A model generated the notes under the pieces. It was not told where the DNA came from, searched no databases, and saw only the letters and a list, made by a program, of their open reading frames with translations. From Bacteroidales bacterium (GTDB lineage: Bacteria > Bacteroidota > Bacteroidia > Bacteroidales > UBA10428), in contig JAFGBD010000078.1 in assembly GCA_016933335.1 (NCBI GenBank), positions 20,646 through 84,645 of the forward strand: a DNA stretch of 64,000 bases, read 5' to 3'. Numbering within the stretch: position 1 is the stretch's first letter; each line of letters starts with the position of its first letter. Below, piece by piece: positions 29,688 to 38,276 of the stretch. The position numbers and the translations under genes were made by a program.

Positions 29688-31700
29688 ATGATACTTAAAA
29701 ATAATTACTGGTTGGCAGAAAAGGATTTAGAAAATAATACCTTGATCAATTCACTCCTCACATACAGGAAAACAATCTTTGTTGTTGCGACTTTTGTATT
29801 TTTAAGTCCTGATATATCATGCCAGCAGCTTTTCCCCGGGTCTGTCAGAAATGATTCTTCACCTGTTGTTGATGACTCACTTAATTACAAAAAGGAAAAA
29901 CAGATCGATTCAGTTGAAACAGATAAAGCATATCATTTTATGCTTGATGACACCTTCAGATTAAGAACCGATCAGTTTTACGATACACTTCGCAACAGGG
30001 CACGCAAAAGAAGAATTACAAGGGAGATTCTTGATCTGATTGTAACCAGATCTTCATCTGATACCGGGAAAATAGCAATGGTGAGTGAGACTCCGTTTAT
30101 TGAATATGATGATAAAATAATCCGCAGCATTATATTCAGACAACTGGATGTTTTCGGGACATCAGTTGAAGACACAACCAGACATGCAAAACGTTTATAT
30201 GAAAAAACAGGCAACAAGCTTCATATTCATACTTCTGAGAATATCCTCCGGAAAAACCTGCTTGTCAGGCCTGGAGAAAGGCTTGATGCTTATACTCTTG
30301 CGGATAATGAGCGTATCATCCGGGCCCTGCCATATATCCATGATGTCAAATTTCTGGTAAAAACGGTAGATCAATCTCCTGATTCGGTAGATATTATTGT
30401 ATTGACAAAGGATCTGTGGGCAACCGGCTTTGGACTGGAAATTTCTGATATCGGAAAAGGCAGGCTTGCAATCTGGAACAGAAACATGTTTGGTTCAGGA
30501 CATGAAGATCAGAATACCTTTTTCTGGGATGATGAGGAAAAACCTCTTATAGGATATGAGGAGATCTACCGGATCAATAATATTGCCGGATCATTCATCA
30601 ACAGTGAGTTCAGGTTCAAGATCAAACATGGCACTCAACAGTATCTTGCTGATTTTCAAAGAAGCTTTTTTACTCCGGATATAAAGTATGCAGGAGGTCT
30701 GCATTTTGAAAATAAGAATACAGCTGAGGATATTGAACTAATTGACACAACATTAATAAAGATCCCGTATACAGTCAGTAATTATGATTTCTGGATCGGC
30801 AGGTCATATCATTTAAAACAGGACAGATTGTTCTTTCGCGAAAGATCCAATCTAATGATTGCAGGAAGGATATTCAGTGTATATTACCATGACAGACCGG
30901 AAGTCAGCGAAGATTACCTTTATCTTTTCCACAACCGCATTCAGTTTATTGGTTCAGCAGCAATCTCAAACCAGGGATTTTATAAAAGCCGGCTGGTATA
31001 CAGATTCGGCAAGACAGAGGATATTCCTTACGGGTATCTGGTTCAGCTTACCGGGGGATTTGAGGTCAATGAGTTCAAGAACAGGCCCTATCTTGGCATT
31101 TCGGCTTCCAATGGTATCTATCTGAAGAAAAGAGGAGGATATTTCTATAATAAATTTGAGATGGGAGGCTTTTTTGAAAACGGGTCGGTTGAACAGGGTA
31201 CCATCGGATTAACAACAAAATATTTTACACCTTTGTTCTCATACAACAGGTACCACGTCAGGTATTTCCTGAGTTTCAATTATAAAACGGGGATTCATCG
31301 CAGCAGGGAGGAATACATAACCCTTAAGAATAATGAAGTATTGGAGGGACTTAAAAGTGACATGCTGAAAGGAATCCAGAGAATGACCCTTCATTTTGAA
31401 ACGGTCTCATTCACACCATATTATTTGATCGGATTCAGATTTGTACTGTTTGGATTTGTCGATCTGGGTCTGATAGGTCCGGGTGGCAGAATGATCTTTG
31501 ATAACACTCTTTACTCCGGTATCGGTATGGGAATAAGGTTGAGAAATGAAAGACTGGTATTCAACACCCTTCAGATCCGGCTCGCCTTTTATCCATATCC
31601 ACCTGAAGATTCAGAATGGTATTTCATTCAGGCATCAGGTGAAGAGCAATTGAAAATGGAACAATTTTACATTTCTGATCCAAAGTTTATCGAGTATTAA
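29688..31700 (+). CDS. POTRA/BamA-like outer-membrane protein of unknown role
   Basis: 670 residues. A long N-region precedes a hydrophobic signal (KTIFVVATFVFLSPDISC); a TTG at 29742 would give a more normal signal length. Residues ~150-260 read as a POTRA-like module (FGTSVEDT, ILRKNLLVRPGERLDAYTLADNERIIRAL, VDIIVLTKDLWAT). The rest is beta-barrel-like with many aromatic strands and a last-strand-like ending. It resembles Omp85-type proteins, but I see no RGF lid motif, so insertase or secretion activity is not supported. 68 bp separate it from the esterase. Confidence 0.7.
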   Translation: MILKNNYWLAEKDLENNTLINSLLTYRKTIFVVATFVFLSPDISCQQLFPGSVRNDSSPVVDDSLNYKKEKQIDSVETDKAYHFMLDDTFRLRTDQFYDTLRNRARKRRITREILDLIVTRSSSDTGKIAMVSETPFIEYDDKIIRSIIFRQLDVFGTSVEDTTRHAKRLYEKTGNKLHIHTSENILRKNLLVRPGERLDAYTLADNERIIRALPYIHDVKFLVKTVDQSPDSVDIIVLTKDLWATGFGLEISDIGKGRLAIWNRNMFGSGHEDQNTFFWDDEEKPLIGYEEIYRINNIAGSFINSEFRFKIKHGTQQYLADFQRSFFTPDIKYAGGLHFENKNTAEDIELIDTTLIKIPYTVSNYDFWIGRSYHLKQDRLFFRERSNLMIAGRIFSVYYHDRPEVSEDYLYLFHNRIQFIGSAAISNQGFYKSRLVYRFGKTEDIPYGYLVQLTGGFEVNEFKNRPYLGISASNGIYLKKRGGYFYNKFEMGGFFENGSVEQGTIGLTTKYFTPLFSYNRYHVRYFLSFNYKTGIHRSREEYITLKNNEVLEGLKSDMLKGIQRMTLHFETVSFTPYYLIGFRFVLFGFVDLGLIGPGGRMIFDNTLYSGIGMGIRLRNERLVFNTLQIRLAFYPYPPEDSEWYFIQASGEEQLKMEQFYISDPKFIEY

Positions 31701-32018
31701 TTTCCGTATCTGAAAGTTTAGTATCTCAATAATTCGTGATGATTGTTTTTTTCTCTGATTTAACCTGATCATTTTGCAACAACATTTTTTTCAATAGACT
31801 GCATAGAAATATTTTCATCCTGTTTTTAAGTGAATCTTATCTTTTATCAGTTTTATTGAATCAGATTGAGACAAAGGTGATGATATTCAGGGGGACTTGA
31901 CGTTTGAAAGCGATACAGGTCTTAAATCCAAATATTAACTTATCTAAATCAAATGGAAGTTTGGTTAATCCGGATCAGCAGTATAAACCTTCCATTCCAT
32001 TTTTTGTAATTTTGCTGT
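31701..32018. other. Intergenic region before pabB
   Basis: I see no gene or RNA in these 318 bp. The only clear signal is a -7 element, TAATTTTG (32007-32014), 4 bp before the pabB ATG; there is no -33 box at the proper distance. The rest is AT-rich without strong hairpins. Confidence 0.5.
32007..32014 (+). promoter_or_regulatory. -7 element directly abutting the pabB start
   Basis: TAATTTTG fits TAnnTTTG. With transcription expected 5-8 nt after the element, the mRNA would begin at or beside the ATG (32019), implying a leaderless or nearly leaderless transcript. Confidence 0.5.
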
Positions 32019-33329
32019 ATGAGAGATAATATTGCTTTTAAAGTAATTGATGCCAAAAGATTTAAAAGGCAAATGCTGAACTGGTGCAGACAAAAACCCG
32101 TGTTTGCCCTGCTCGACAGCAATGGTTATAACAAAATTGCAGGCGCATCTGCATTGTATTCTGAATTTGATTTCCTGGCAGCGGTGAATGCTCTTGATAT
32201 CATCAGCTGTAAATATGGCAATGCCCTGAATAAACTGAATGAATGTATAACGACTGAAAAGGACTGGTATTTTGGACTGCTGGGTTATGACCTGAAAAAT
32301 GAGATTGAAAATCTGACGTCAGAAAATACCGATCAACTCGGATTTGATGATTTGTATTTCTTCCGTCCTGAATTAATATTTATTCTGAAGAATAACAGGC
32401 TTGAAATTCATTATCATGAGAATGACTTTAATGAAAAAGAAATCATAAAAACCTTTGGTGAAATTATCGATATGCCTCCTTTTTCAGAGCATCAGAGATG
32501 GAATATCAATATCAGGCAGCGCATTAAAAAGGACGAATATCTGTCAAAAATAAATCACATCCAGAAACATATTTACAGGGGCGACATTTATGAAATGAAT
32601 TTCTGCCAGGAGTTTTATGCCGAAGATATGCCAGTCGATCCTGTTATCCTGTACGCAAATCTGGTACGAATATCCCCTGCCCCCTTTTCATGTTTATACC
32701 GCTTCAATGACAAATACCTGATATCATCCAGTCCTGAAAGATACCTGAAAAAAAAAGGTTCCCGGATCCTGTCCCAGCCAATGAAAGGAACAATTAAAAG
32801 AAATAATGACCTCCTGCTGGATCAAAGCCTTAAAGAAAGATTAAGAAGGGATCCCAAAGAAAATTCAGAGAATGTGATGATCGTGGATCTTGTCCGGAAT
32901 GACTTAGCGAAAACAGCTGTAAAAAGCAGTGTTCAGGTTGAAGAATTGTGCGGAATTTATTCTTATCCCACAGTTCACCAGATGGTCTCAACCATCAGCT
33001 CTGAATTAAGATCCGGCTGCACCATCATCGATCTAATCAGAAGTACATTTCCCATGGGATCAATGACAGGTGCTCCAAAGATCAGGGCCATGCAAATCAT
33101 TGAACAATATGAGGAAACCAAAAGAGGCATCTATTCCGGTGCAGCCGGATACATAACTCCTGAAATGGACTTCGACTTTAATGTTGTCATCAGAAGCATT
33201 TTATATAATCAGACAAATCACTATCTTTCATTCATTACAGGAGGTGCCATAACAGCCAATTCTGTTCCTGAAAATGAATATGAAGAGTGCTTTTTGAAAG
33301 CCAAAGCCCTGGTCAATGCTATTGTCTGA
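32019..33329 (+). CDS. pabB: Aminodeoxychorismate synthase component I
   Basis: A 436-residue chorismate-binding enzyme. The C-terminal domain has the motif QPMKGTIKR with the Lys that marks PabB (TrpE has PIAGT), plus MIVDLVRNDL and TFPMGSMTGAPKIRAM. It converts chorismate to 4-amino-4-deoxychorismate for folate, using ammonia from a PabA glutaminase that is not nearby. The N-terminal ~130 residues are the divergent TrpE/PabB N-domain. It overlaps or abuts tilS downstream. Confidence 0.9.
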   Translation: MRDNIAFKVIDAKRFKRQMLNWCRQKPVFALLDSNGYNKIAGASALYSEFDFLAAVNALDIISCKYGNALNKLNECITTEKDWYFGLLGYDLKNEIENLTSENTDQLGFDDLYFFRPELIFILKNNRLEIHYHENDFNEKEIIKTFGEIIDMPPFSEHQRWNINIRQRIKKDEYLSKINHIQKHIYRGDIYEMNFCQEFYAEDMPVDPVILYANLVRISPAPFSCLYRFNDKYLISSSPERYLKKKGSRILSQPMKGTIKRNNDLLLDQSLKERLRRDPKENSENVMIVDLVRNDLAKTAVKSSVQVEELCGIYSYPTVHQMVSTISSELRSGCTIIDLIRSTFPMGSMTGAPKIRAMQIIEQYEETKRGIYSGAAGYITPEMDFDFNVVIRSILYNQTNHYLSFITGGAITANSVPENEYEECFLKAKALVNAIV

Positions 33330-33342
33330 AAATGTAAATGAT

Positions 33343-34677
33343 ATGATTCACCGGTTCACTTCCTTTATTGAAACACACCGGCTCTGTTCGGATGAAGATA
33401 AAATACTGGTTGCTGTCAGCGGAGGTATTGATTCAATGGTAATGCTTGATCTGTTTCTGAAGACAGGATACCGGATTGGTATTGCCCATTGTAATTTCAA
33501 CCTGAGAGGGAAGGAATCGGATGGCGACCAGAAGTTTGTCAGTGATTTTGCCGGAAAACGCAACATTCCGTTACATATAACCGGCTTTGAAACACAGAAA
33601 TATGCAGCTGAGAGAGGCATCTCCATCCAAATGGCTGCGAGGGATTTAAGATATCACTGGCTTGGCCGGATAAAGAAGGAACATAACTATCATTGCATTG
33701 CAGTTGGCCATAACAACGATGATTCCATCGAAACGTTTTTCATAAATCTGACAAGGAATTCGGGGATACACGGATTAACAGGTATAAAGCCAAAATTCAG
33801 GGATATTATCAGGCCGCTCCTGTTTGCTTCCAGACAGGAAATCGCAGCATTTGCCAAAAGCAATCATATTGATTTTCGCGAAGATTCATCCAACATCGAA
33901 ACGAAATATCTCCGTAACAAGATCAGGCATCAGATCATTCCGGAATTCGAAAAAGTAAATCCTTCCTTTAAAAGCAATATACAGGAGGTTGTTTTAAGGC
34001 TCAGGGATCTTGAAAAACAGCTGGCGGATCTGACCTGTCATTACCAGAATACTGCCGTGACAATAGCTGACGAGCAGATAAGAATTGACTTCACCAGGTT
34101 CCCTTCAGATGAAATCATGCAGATTGTACTGTTCGAAATGGTTAAAGACTATGGCTTTAACGGTGACCAGGTGAAATCCATGATAGAAGCAATCCACAGC
34201 CAGCCGGGGAAACAGTTTTTTTCAGACTCGTTCAAACTTGTCAAAGACAGGAATGAGTTTATTATAACCAGAAAAAGAGAAGAAACAGAAAACCAGTATA
34301 TTATTGAAAAACAAGTATCGCATATCAATATCCCGGTTGAATTGTCTTTTGAGGTCTTCCCGGGAAATGATTCTGTTAAGATTTCACCGGAGCCGGATAT
34401 TGCCTTTCTGGATTATGACAAAATAGCCTTCCCCCTGAAACTGAGAAAATGGCAAAAAGGTGACCGGTTTATGCCATTTGGAATGAAACATTTTAAAAAA
34501 CTGAGCGACTTTTTTACCGATAACAGGTTATCCCTGGCAGAGAAAGAAGCAGTATGGCTGGTTGTATCCGGCGGAGATATTATCTGGATCATCAATTACA
34601 GGATAGACAACCGGTACCGGATCACTGATGAAACAAAGAATATTTACAAAATAACATATAAAAAGGCAAAATATTAG
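33343..34677 (+). CDS. tilS: tRNA(Ile)-lysidine synthase
   Basis: A 444-residue ATP-pyrophosphatase that modifies C34 of tRNA-Ile(CAU) to lysidine, giving AUA decoding. The PP-loop is AVSGGIDSMVML; also conserved are AHCNFNLRGKESDGD, GHNNDDSIETFFINL and RPLL. The C-terminal TilS domain (KLRKWQKGDRFMPFGMKHFKKLSDFF) is intact. I choose MIHRF at 33343; an in-frame ATG at 33316 would overlap pabB by 14 bp and adds a non-conserved stretch. Confidence 0.95.
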   Translation: MIHRFTSFIETHRLCSDEDKILVAVSGGIDSMVMLDLFLKTGYRIGIAHCNFNLRGKESDGDQKFVSDFAGKRNIPLHITGFETQKYAAERGISIQMAARDLRYHWLGRIKKEHNYHCIAVGHNNDDSIETFFINLTRNSGIHGLTGIKPKFRDIIRPLLFASRQEIAAFAKSNHIDFREDSSNIETKYLRNKIRHQIIPEFEKVNPSFKSNIQEVVLRLRDLEKQLADLTCHYQNTAVTIADEQIRIDFTRFPSDEIMQIVLFEMVKDYGFNGDQVKSMIEAIHSQPGKQFFSDSFKLVKDRNEFIITRKREETENQYIIEKQVSHINIPVELSFEVFPGNDSVKISPEPDIAFLDYDKIAFPLKLRKWQKGDRFMPFGMKHFKKLSDFFTDNRLSLAEKEAVWLVVSGGDIIWIINYRIDNRYRITDETKNIYKITYKKAKY

Positions 34678-34786
34678 TTGCTCATGTTATCAGGCCGGAT
34701 ACCGGTAAATCACTGAGAAAATCCTGAAATCTTTCAGCATGCCATTTAATTAAATGTGTAATATAAAACATTTAAGAAATCATCAT

Positions 34787-34794
34787 TATTTTTG
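34787..34794 (+). promoter_or_regulatory. -7 element directly upstream of the HEAT-like gene
   Basis: TATTTTTG fits TAnnTTTG and ends 6 bp before the ATG at 34801, again implying a very short or absent leader. It also argues against the upstream TTG at 34792 as a start. Confidence 0.5.
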
Positions 34795-34800
34795 CGTGTT

Positions 34801-35355
34801 ATGACGGAAAACAGACATTCGAAACTTAACAGGGAAGAGAAATTGATGATTTCGAAACTTCAGTCAGGCCGATTATCCCTGATCATTGAAGTTTTAAAAG
34901 AGATTAAGCAGAGCGGTTCAGTGCGTTTGATCCCATATCTCTTTGAAATCATTGCTTCGGGCAGATTTACCCGGGTTGAGGACGAAATCATCAGACTGAT
35001 CAGTGACATTAAGGAAAGGGATGCCGTACCTTATATCGTTGAATCAATCAAAAAATATAATTTCGGAGATAAAACAGCCGGTATCATTGCTATATGCTGG
35101 CAGTCGAGACTTGATTTCAGCGCATACCTTCCGGAATTTACCGGTTTTTTCTTTCAAAATGACTATCAGACTTCCATAGAGGCCTTTACAGTGATAGAAG
35201 AGTCGTTACATAATGCGACTTGTTCTCAAAAAGAGGAATGCCTGAAAATTCTGGAGAGAGATTCATCTAAAGTTTCTGAATCACTGAGACCCTTATACAG
35301 CGAACTGAGAAAACTGGTAAAAAGCTCACTTGACATGACATCCGGTGACTTATAA
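34801..35355 (+). CDS. HEAT-repeat-like small cytoplasmic protein
   Basis: 184 residues, all-helical, with no signal peptide. It shows repeating helix pairs such as SVRLIPYLFEIIASGRFTRV and DAVPYIVESIKKYNFGDKT, which resemble HEAT/PBS-lyase repeats used for protein binding. No catalytic motif is present. It converges on the DHOD-like gene. The ATG at 34801 is preferred to an upstream TTG. Confidence 0.65.
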   Translation: MTENRHSKLNREEKLMISKLQSGRLSLIIEVLKEIKQSGSVRLIPYLFEIIASGRFTRVEDEIIRLISDIKERDAVPYIVESIKKYNFGDKTAGIIAICWQSRLDFSAYLPEFTGFFFQNDYQTSIEAFTVIEESLHNATCSQKEECLKILERDSSKVSESLRPLYSELRKLVKSSLDMTSGDL

Positions 35356-35407
35356 AATAGTTATGGCAGCCACCTGATGCAGAGGAATCAGAATTATTAA
35401 AAGTGAG

Positions 35408-36385
35408 TTAATGGAAACCGGAAAAATACTTCATGAATTGTGATCTTTCGTAAATTGCAGGATCCGGAATCCGTTTATAGCTCAACTTACCTCTGATCTC
35501 ATCCAGTGTCCTATAATTTTTTTCAGACATCCAGTGGTTGATGAAATTGATGATCCCTTTAAGATGATCCACCCCGTTTTTGTAAAGGGTTGAACAAACC
35601 TGAACTGTTTTTGCTCCTGCAAGTATCTGCTTGATTACCGCTACACCGTCGTGAATTCCGGTGGAAGCTGATATATCAATTTTGTCAGCCTGGCTTGAGA
35701 TCATACCTACCCAGCGCAGGGATTGCCTGATATCAGAAGGATTGCTAAAGACTTCAGCTGCCGTGAATTTCATTCTTACAATATCAATGTCAGGTGCATA
35801 GAACCTGTTAAAAAGTACGACCCCTGCAGCACCCCTGAAATAAATCTGGTTCACCAGGCTAAGCAGGTTGGTATGATGATAACCAATTTTTACCGACACC
35901 GGAAGCTTTGTTTTTGCTTTTACCTTTTCAATAATATCATAATACAATAATTCATATTTTTCAGATGAACGGTTCCGGTCTGTCGGTACGACGAACACAT
36001 TCAGTTCCAGCGCATCTGCACCGGCCGATTCAATATCTTTTGCATAAGAAACCCATTCCGATGCAGTCATGCAATTAATGCTGGCAATGACAGGTATCTT
36101 AACCGATTTTTTGGCATCCTCAATCAATTTTAAATACTCATCTATTGAATTATTCTTAAGGTAATTCATAATGTAATCCTGAGCTTCGGGATAGTCACTC
36201 TTTTCAATCATATTTCCCGCTTCAAATCTGATCTGTTCCTCGAAAAGTGACTTAAGGACAACTGCGCCGGCACCTTTTTCTTCAAGCTTCACAATTTTCT
36301 CAACCGAATCAGTCAGACCTGAACTACTGACAATGACAGGATTTTTCAGGGTCAGTCCGAGATAACGGGTATTTAGATTTGCCAT
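35408..36385 (-). CDS. Dihydroorotate dehydrogenase-like flavoprotein
   Basis: A 325-residue TIM barrel of the PyrD class 1 type, with the flavin-binding SVKIGYHH and the C-terminal phosphate-binding region (ILAGAKTVQVCSTLYKNG). The catalytic loop that reads N-x-SCPN in true class 1 enzymes here reads ELNVFVVPTDRN. The catalytic Cys and surrounding residues are gone, so it is unlikely to make orotate. The family is annotated dihydroorotate dehydrogenase-like and has no proven reaction. It follows yggS by 11 bp in the same operon. No pyrimidine gene is near. Confidence 0.85.
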   Translation of the reverse strand: MANLNTRYLGLTLKNPVIVSSSGLTDSVEKIVKLEEKGAGAVVLKSLFEEQIRFEAGNMIEKSDYPEAQDYIMNYLKNNSIDEYLKLIEDAKKSVKIPVIASINCMTASEWVSYAKDIESAGADALELNVFVVPTDRNRSSEKYELLYYDIIEKVKAKTKLPVSVKIGYHHTNLLSLVNQIYFRGAAGVVLFNRFYAPDIDIVRMKFTAAEVFSNPSDIRQSLRWVGMISSQADKIDISASTGIHDGVAVIKQILAGAKTVQVCSTLYKNGVDHLKGIINFINHWMSEKNYRTLDEIRGKLSYKRIPDPAIYERSQFMKYFSGFH

Positions 36386-36396
36386 ATGAGGATTAT

Positions 36397-37077
36397 TTAT
36401 TGATATTTTCTTTCTCCAAAAATGAGGCTGCCGATACGAACCATGGTTGATCCTGCTTTGACAGCTATTTTATAGTCATCTGACATGCCCATCGAAAGTT
36501 CACAAAAGTAAGTTTTTTCTTTGAAAAATGAATCTTTAATCTTCCGGAATGTATCAGCAAGATTTTCAAACTCCTTTTCAATCTGCGACTCATCACTGGT
36601 AAACGTTGCCATTCCCATCAGTCCCGTTATTCTTACGTTGGAACATTGTTTATAATCAGCCGAACAGAGCATTGCCAGAACATCATCAGAGTCCATACCA
36701 TACTTTGTTTCTTCCTTTGCAATTTTAAGCTGCAAGAGGCAGTCAATGACCCTGCCGTTTTTTGCAGCTTCCCGGTCAATGGTATTAAGAAGTTTTATGC
36801 TGTCAACAGAATGAATCAAATGTACAAAGGGAACAATGTATTTCACTTTATTGGTCTGAAGATGCCCGATCATATGCCATTCGATATCCCCAGGAAGGTT
36901 CTGATGCTTGGAAACAAGCTCCTGGACCTTGTTTTCGCCAAATATCCTGTGACCTGCATGATATGCCTGGAGGATGACATCATCCGGGTGAGTCTTTGTA
37001 ACAGCAACAAGTTTCACGGCTGACGGCAGCTCCTTTAAAATAAATTCCAGGTTTCTCGCAACATTCATGGCTTGCAT
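36397..37077 (-). CDS. yggS: YggS-type PLP homeostasis protein
   Basis: A 226-residue alanine-racemase-like single-barrel protein. PLP is bound by Lys28 in KLVAVTKTHPDD; the family motifs GENKVQE, WHMIGHLQTNK and LSMGMSDDYKIA are intact. It buffers pyridoxal phosphate and amino-acid pools in the cytoplasm. A second in-frame ATG three codons later (MNVARN) could also be the start. It is co-transcribed with the DHOD-like gene. Confidence 0.95.
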   Translation of the reverse strand: MQAMNVARNLEFILKELPSAVKLVAVTKTHPDDVILQAYHAGHRIFGENKVQELVSKHQNLPGDIEWHMIGHLQTNKVKYIVPFVHLIHSVDSIKLLNTIDREAAKNGRVIDCLLQLKIAKEETKYGMDSDDVLAMLCSADYKQCSNVRITGLMGMATFTSDESQIEKEFENLADTFRKIKDSFFKEKTYFCELSMGMSDDYKIAVKAGSTMVRIGSLIFGERKYQ

Positions 37078-37440
37078 TCAAAAATCATTGATATACCCGC
37101 TAAAACATTAATGATAATACTATCAATATTGTCACAAAAATTGATGAACCCAATCCGATTTATCGTTCAAGCTCACCGAAGATAAGACACAAATATGGCA
37201 GATTGCTCAACACGAATAATATGATCAATATGCCTGTGATCATCCCAAATATTATAGGTATCCAAATCAATCATTACAAAAGTGATGAATATCCAAAATT
37301 AGTAAAAAGATATTTTTCGTACTGTTTTAAGAGTCAGATATTAAAAACCGGACAGAAGAGGAATTATTAAATATCCGGAGAGTATGATTCCTGGCATCTT
37401 GAAAATAACCGGCAGATGTCATGTAAATGTATAAATAATG
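37078..37440. other. Intergenic region between yggS and plsY
   Basis: 363 bp with no supportable gene. The only match of note is CATATTTG on the minus strand (near 37190), one base off a -7 element, possibly driving yggS. Nothing else stands out. Confidence 0.4.
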
Positions 37441-38109
37441 CTATGCTGATTGTCTCAGTCTCTCTGCCTCCCGTTTTCTTTTGCTCATCAGGAATAAAAC
37501 CTTGTTCTCCTCATTTCGCAGTAAGCGTTCAATATTCTTTTGGTGGGTAAACAATAAAAGCACCGATACAATAAGAGAAAACAATACCAGTGACGGGGTT
37601 GTTGTTTTAAATACAAATATCAGTATTACCGGGAAAGAAAACCCGCCAATCATGGAGCTCAGGGATACATATTTGGTTATGATCAGGGTAAGGATGAAAA
37701 CACCGATACAAATCAGTGTTGTATACGGATCGATGGCAAGTACAAAACCCAGCAAAGTGGCAACGCCTTTTCCTCCCCTGAAACCAACATAGATCGGAAA
37801 GATATGTCCCATGATAGCAGCTATTCCCAGCAGTAACTGGAAATTAATATAATCACCTGTTTCGGGAATATAATAACCGGTAAGATGAATCAGATTTACA
37901 GCCAGCCATCCTTTAAACACATCGAACACCAGTACTCCGAGACCAGCCTTCCATCCTAATATTCTGATTGCATTTGTCGATCCGGCATTTTTGCTTCCGC
38001 GTTCACGAATGTCTATACCGAAAAACCTCTTACCAAGCCAGACCGACGTAGGGATTGATCCCAGAAGATATGCCAGAATCAGAATTGCTACGTTATATAC
38101 TATAGCCAT
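37441..38109 (-). CDS. plsY: Glycerol-3-phosphate acyltransferase PlsY
   Basis: A 222-residue membrane enzyme with about five to six helices that transfers acyl groups from acyl-phosphate to glycerol-3-phosphate, the first step of phospholipid synthesis. The signature loops are RERGSKNAGSTNAIR and GFRGGKGVATLLG. The start is the ATG at 38109 (MAIVYNV); the in-frame codon at 38121 is TTG. A full promoter lies just upstream (38138-38168). The C-terminal basic tail (MSKRKREAERLRQS) is cytoplasmic. Confidence 0.95.
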   Translation of the reverse strand: MAIVYNVAILILAYLLGSIPTSVWLGKRFFGIDIRERGSKNAGSTNAIRILGWKAGLGVLVFDVFKGWLAVNLIHLTGYYIPETGDYINFQLLLGIAAIMGHIFPIYVGFRGGKGVATLLGFVLAIDPYTTLICIGVFILTLIITKYVSLSSMIGGFSFPVILIFVFKTTTPSLVLFSLIVSVLLLFTHQKNIERLLRNEENKVLFLMSKRKREAERLRQSA

Positions 38110-38137
38110 ATAAAAGAACAAGGTTTATAATGGGTTG

Positions 38138-38168
38138 CAAATATATGAATATTCTGTATCCGTACAAA
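38138..38168 (-). promoter_or_regulatory. Full Bacteroidota promoter for plsY
   Basis: On the minus strand TTTG (38168-38165), a 19-bp spacer and TATATTTG (38145-38138) match the -33/-7 consensus exactly, leaving a ~25-nt leader to the plsY ATG. It is the best promoter match in the window. Confidence 0.75.
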
Positions 38169-38276
38169 TTCTATGACAGATTAATTGTTGAATGCACGTA
38201 GAATGATCATCCAATCAATTGATAAAGAGTCCTCAGGAGTCGTATTAACCACCTTTTTTATTCCATCCCTGGCTTC

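Noticed and set aside
35408..36385. Genuine pyrD
   Set aside because: The catalytic SCPN loop is missing and no pyrimidine gene is linked.
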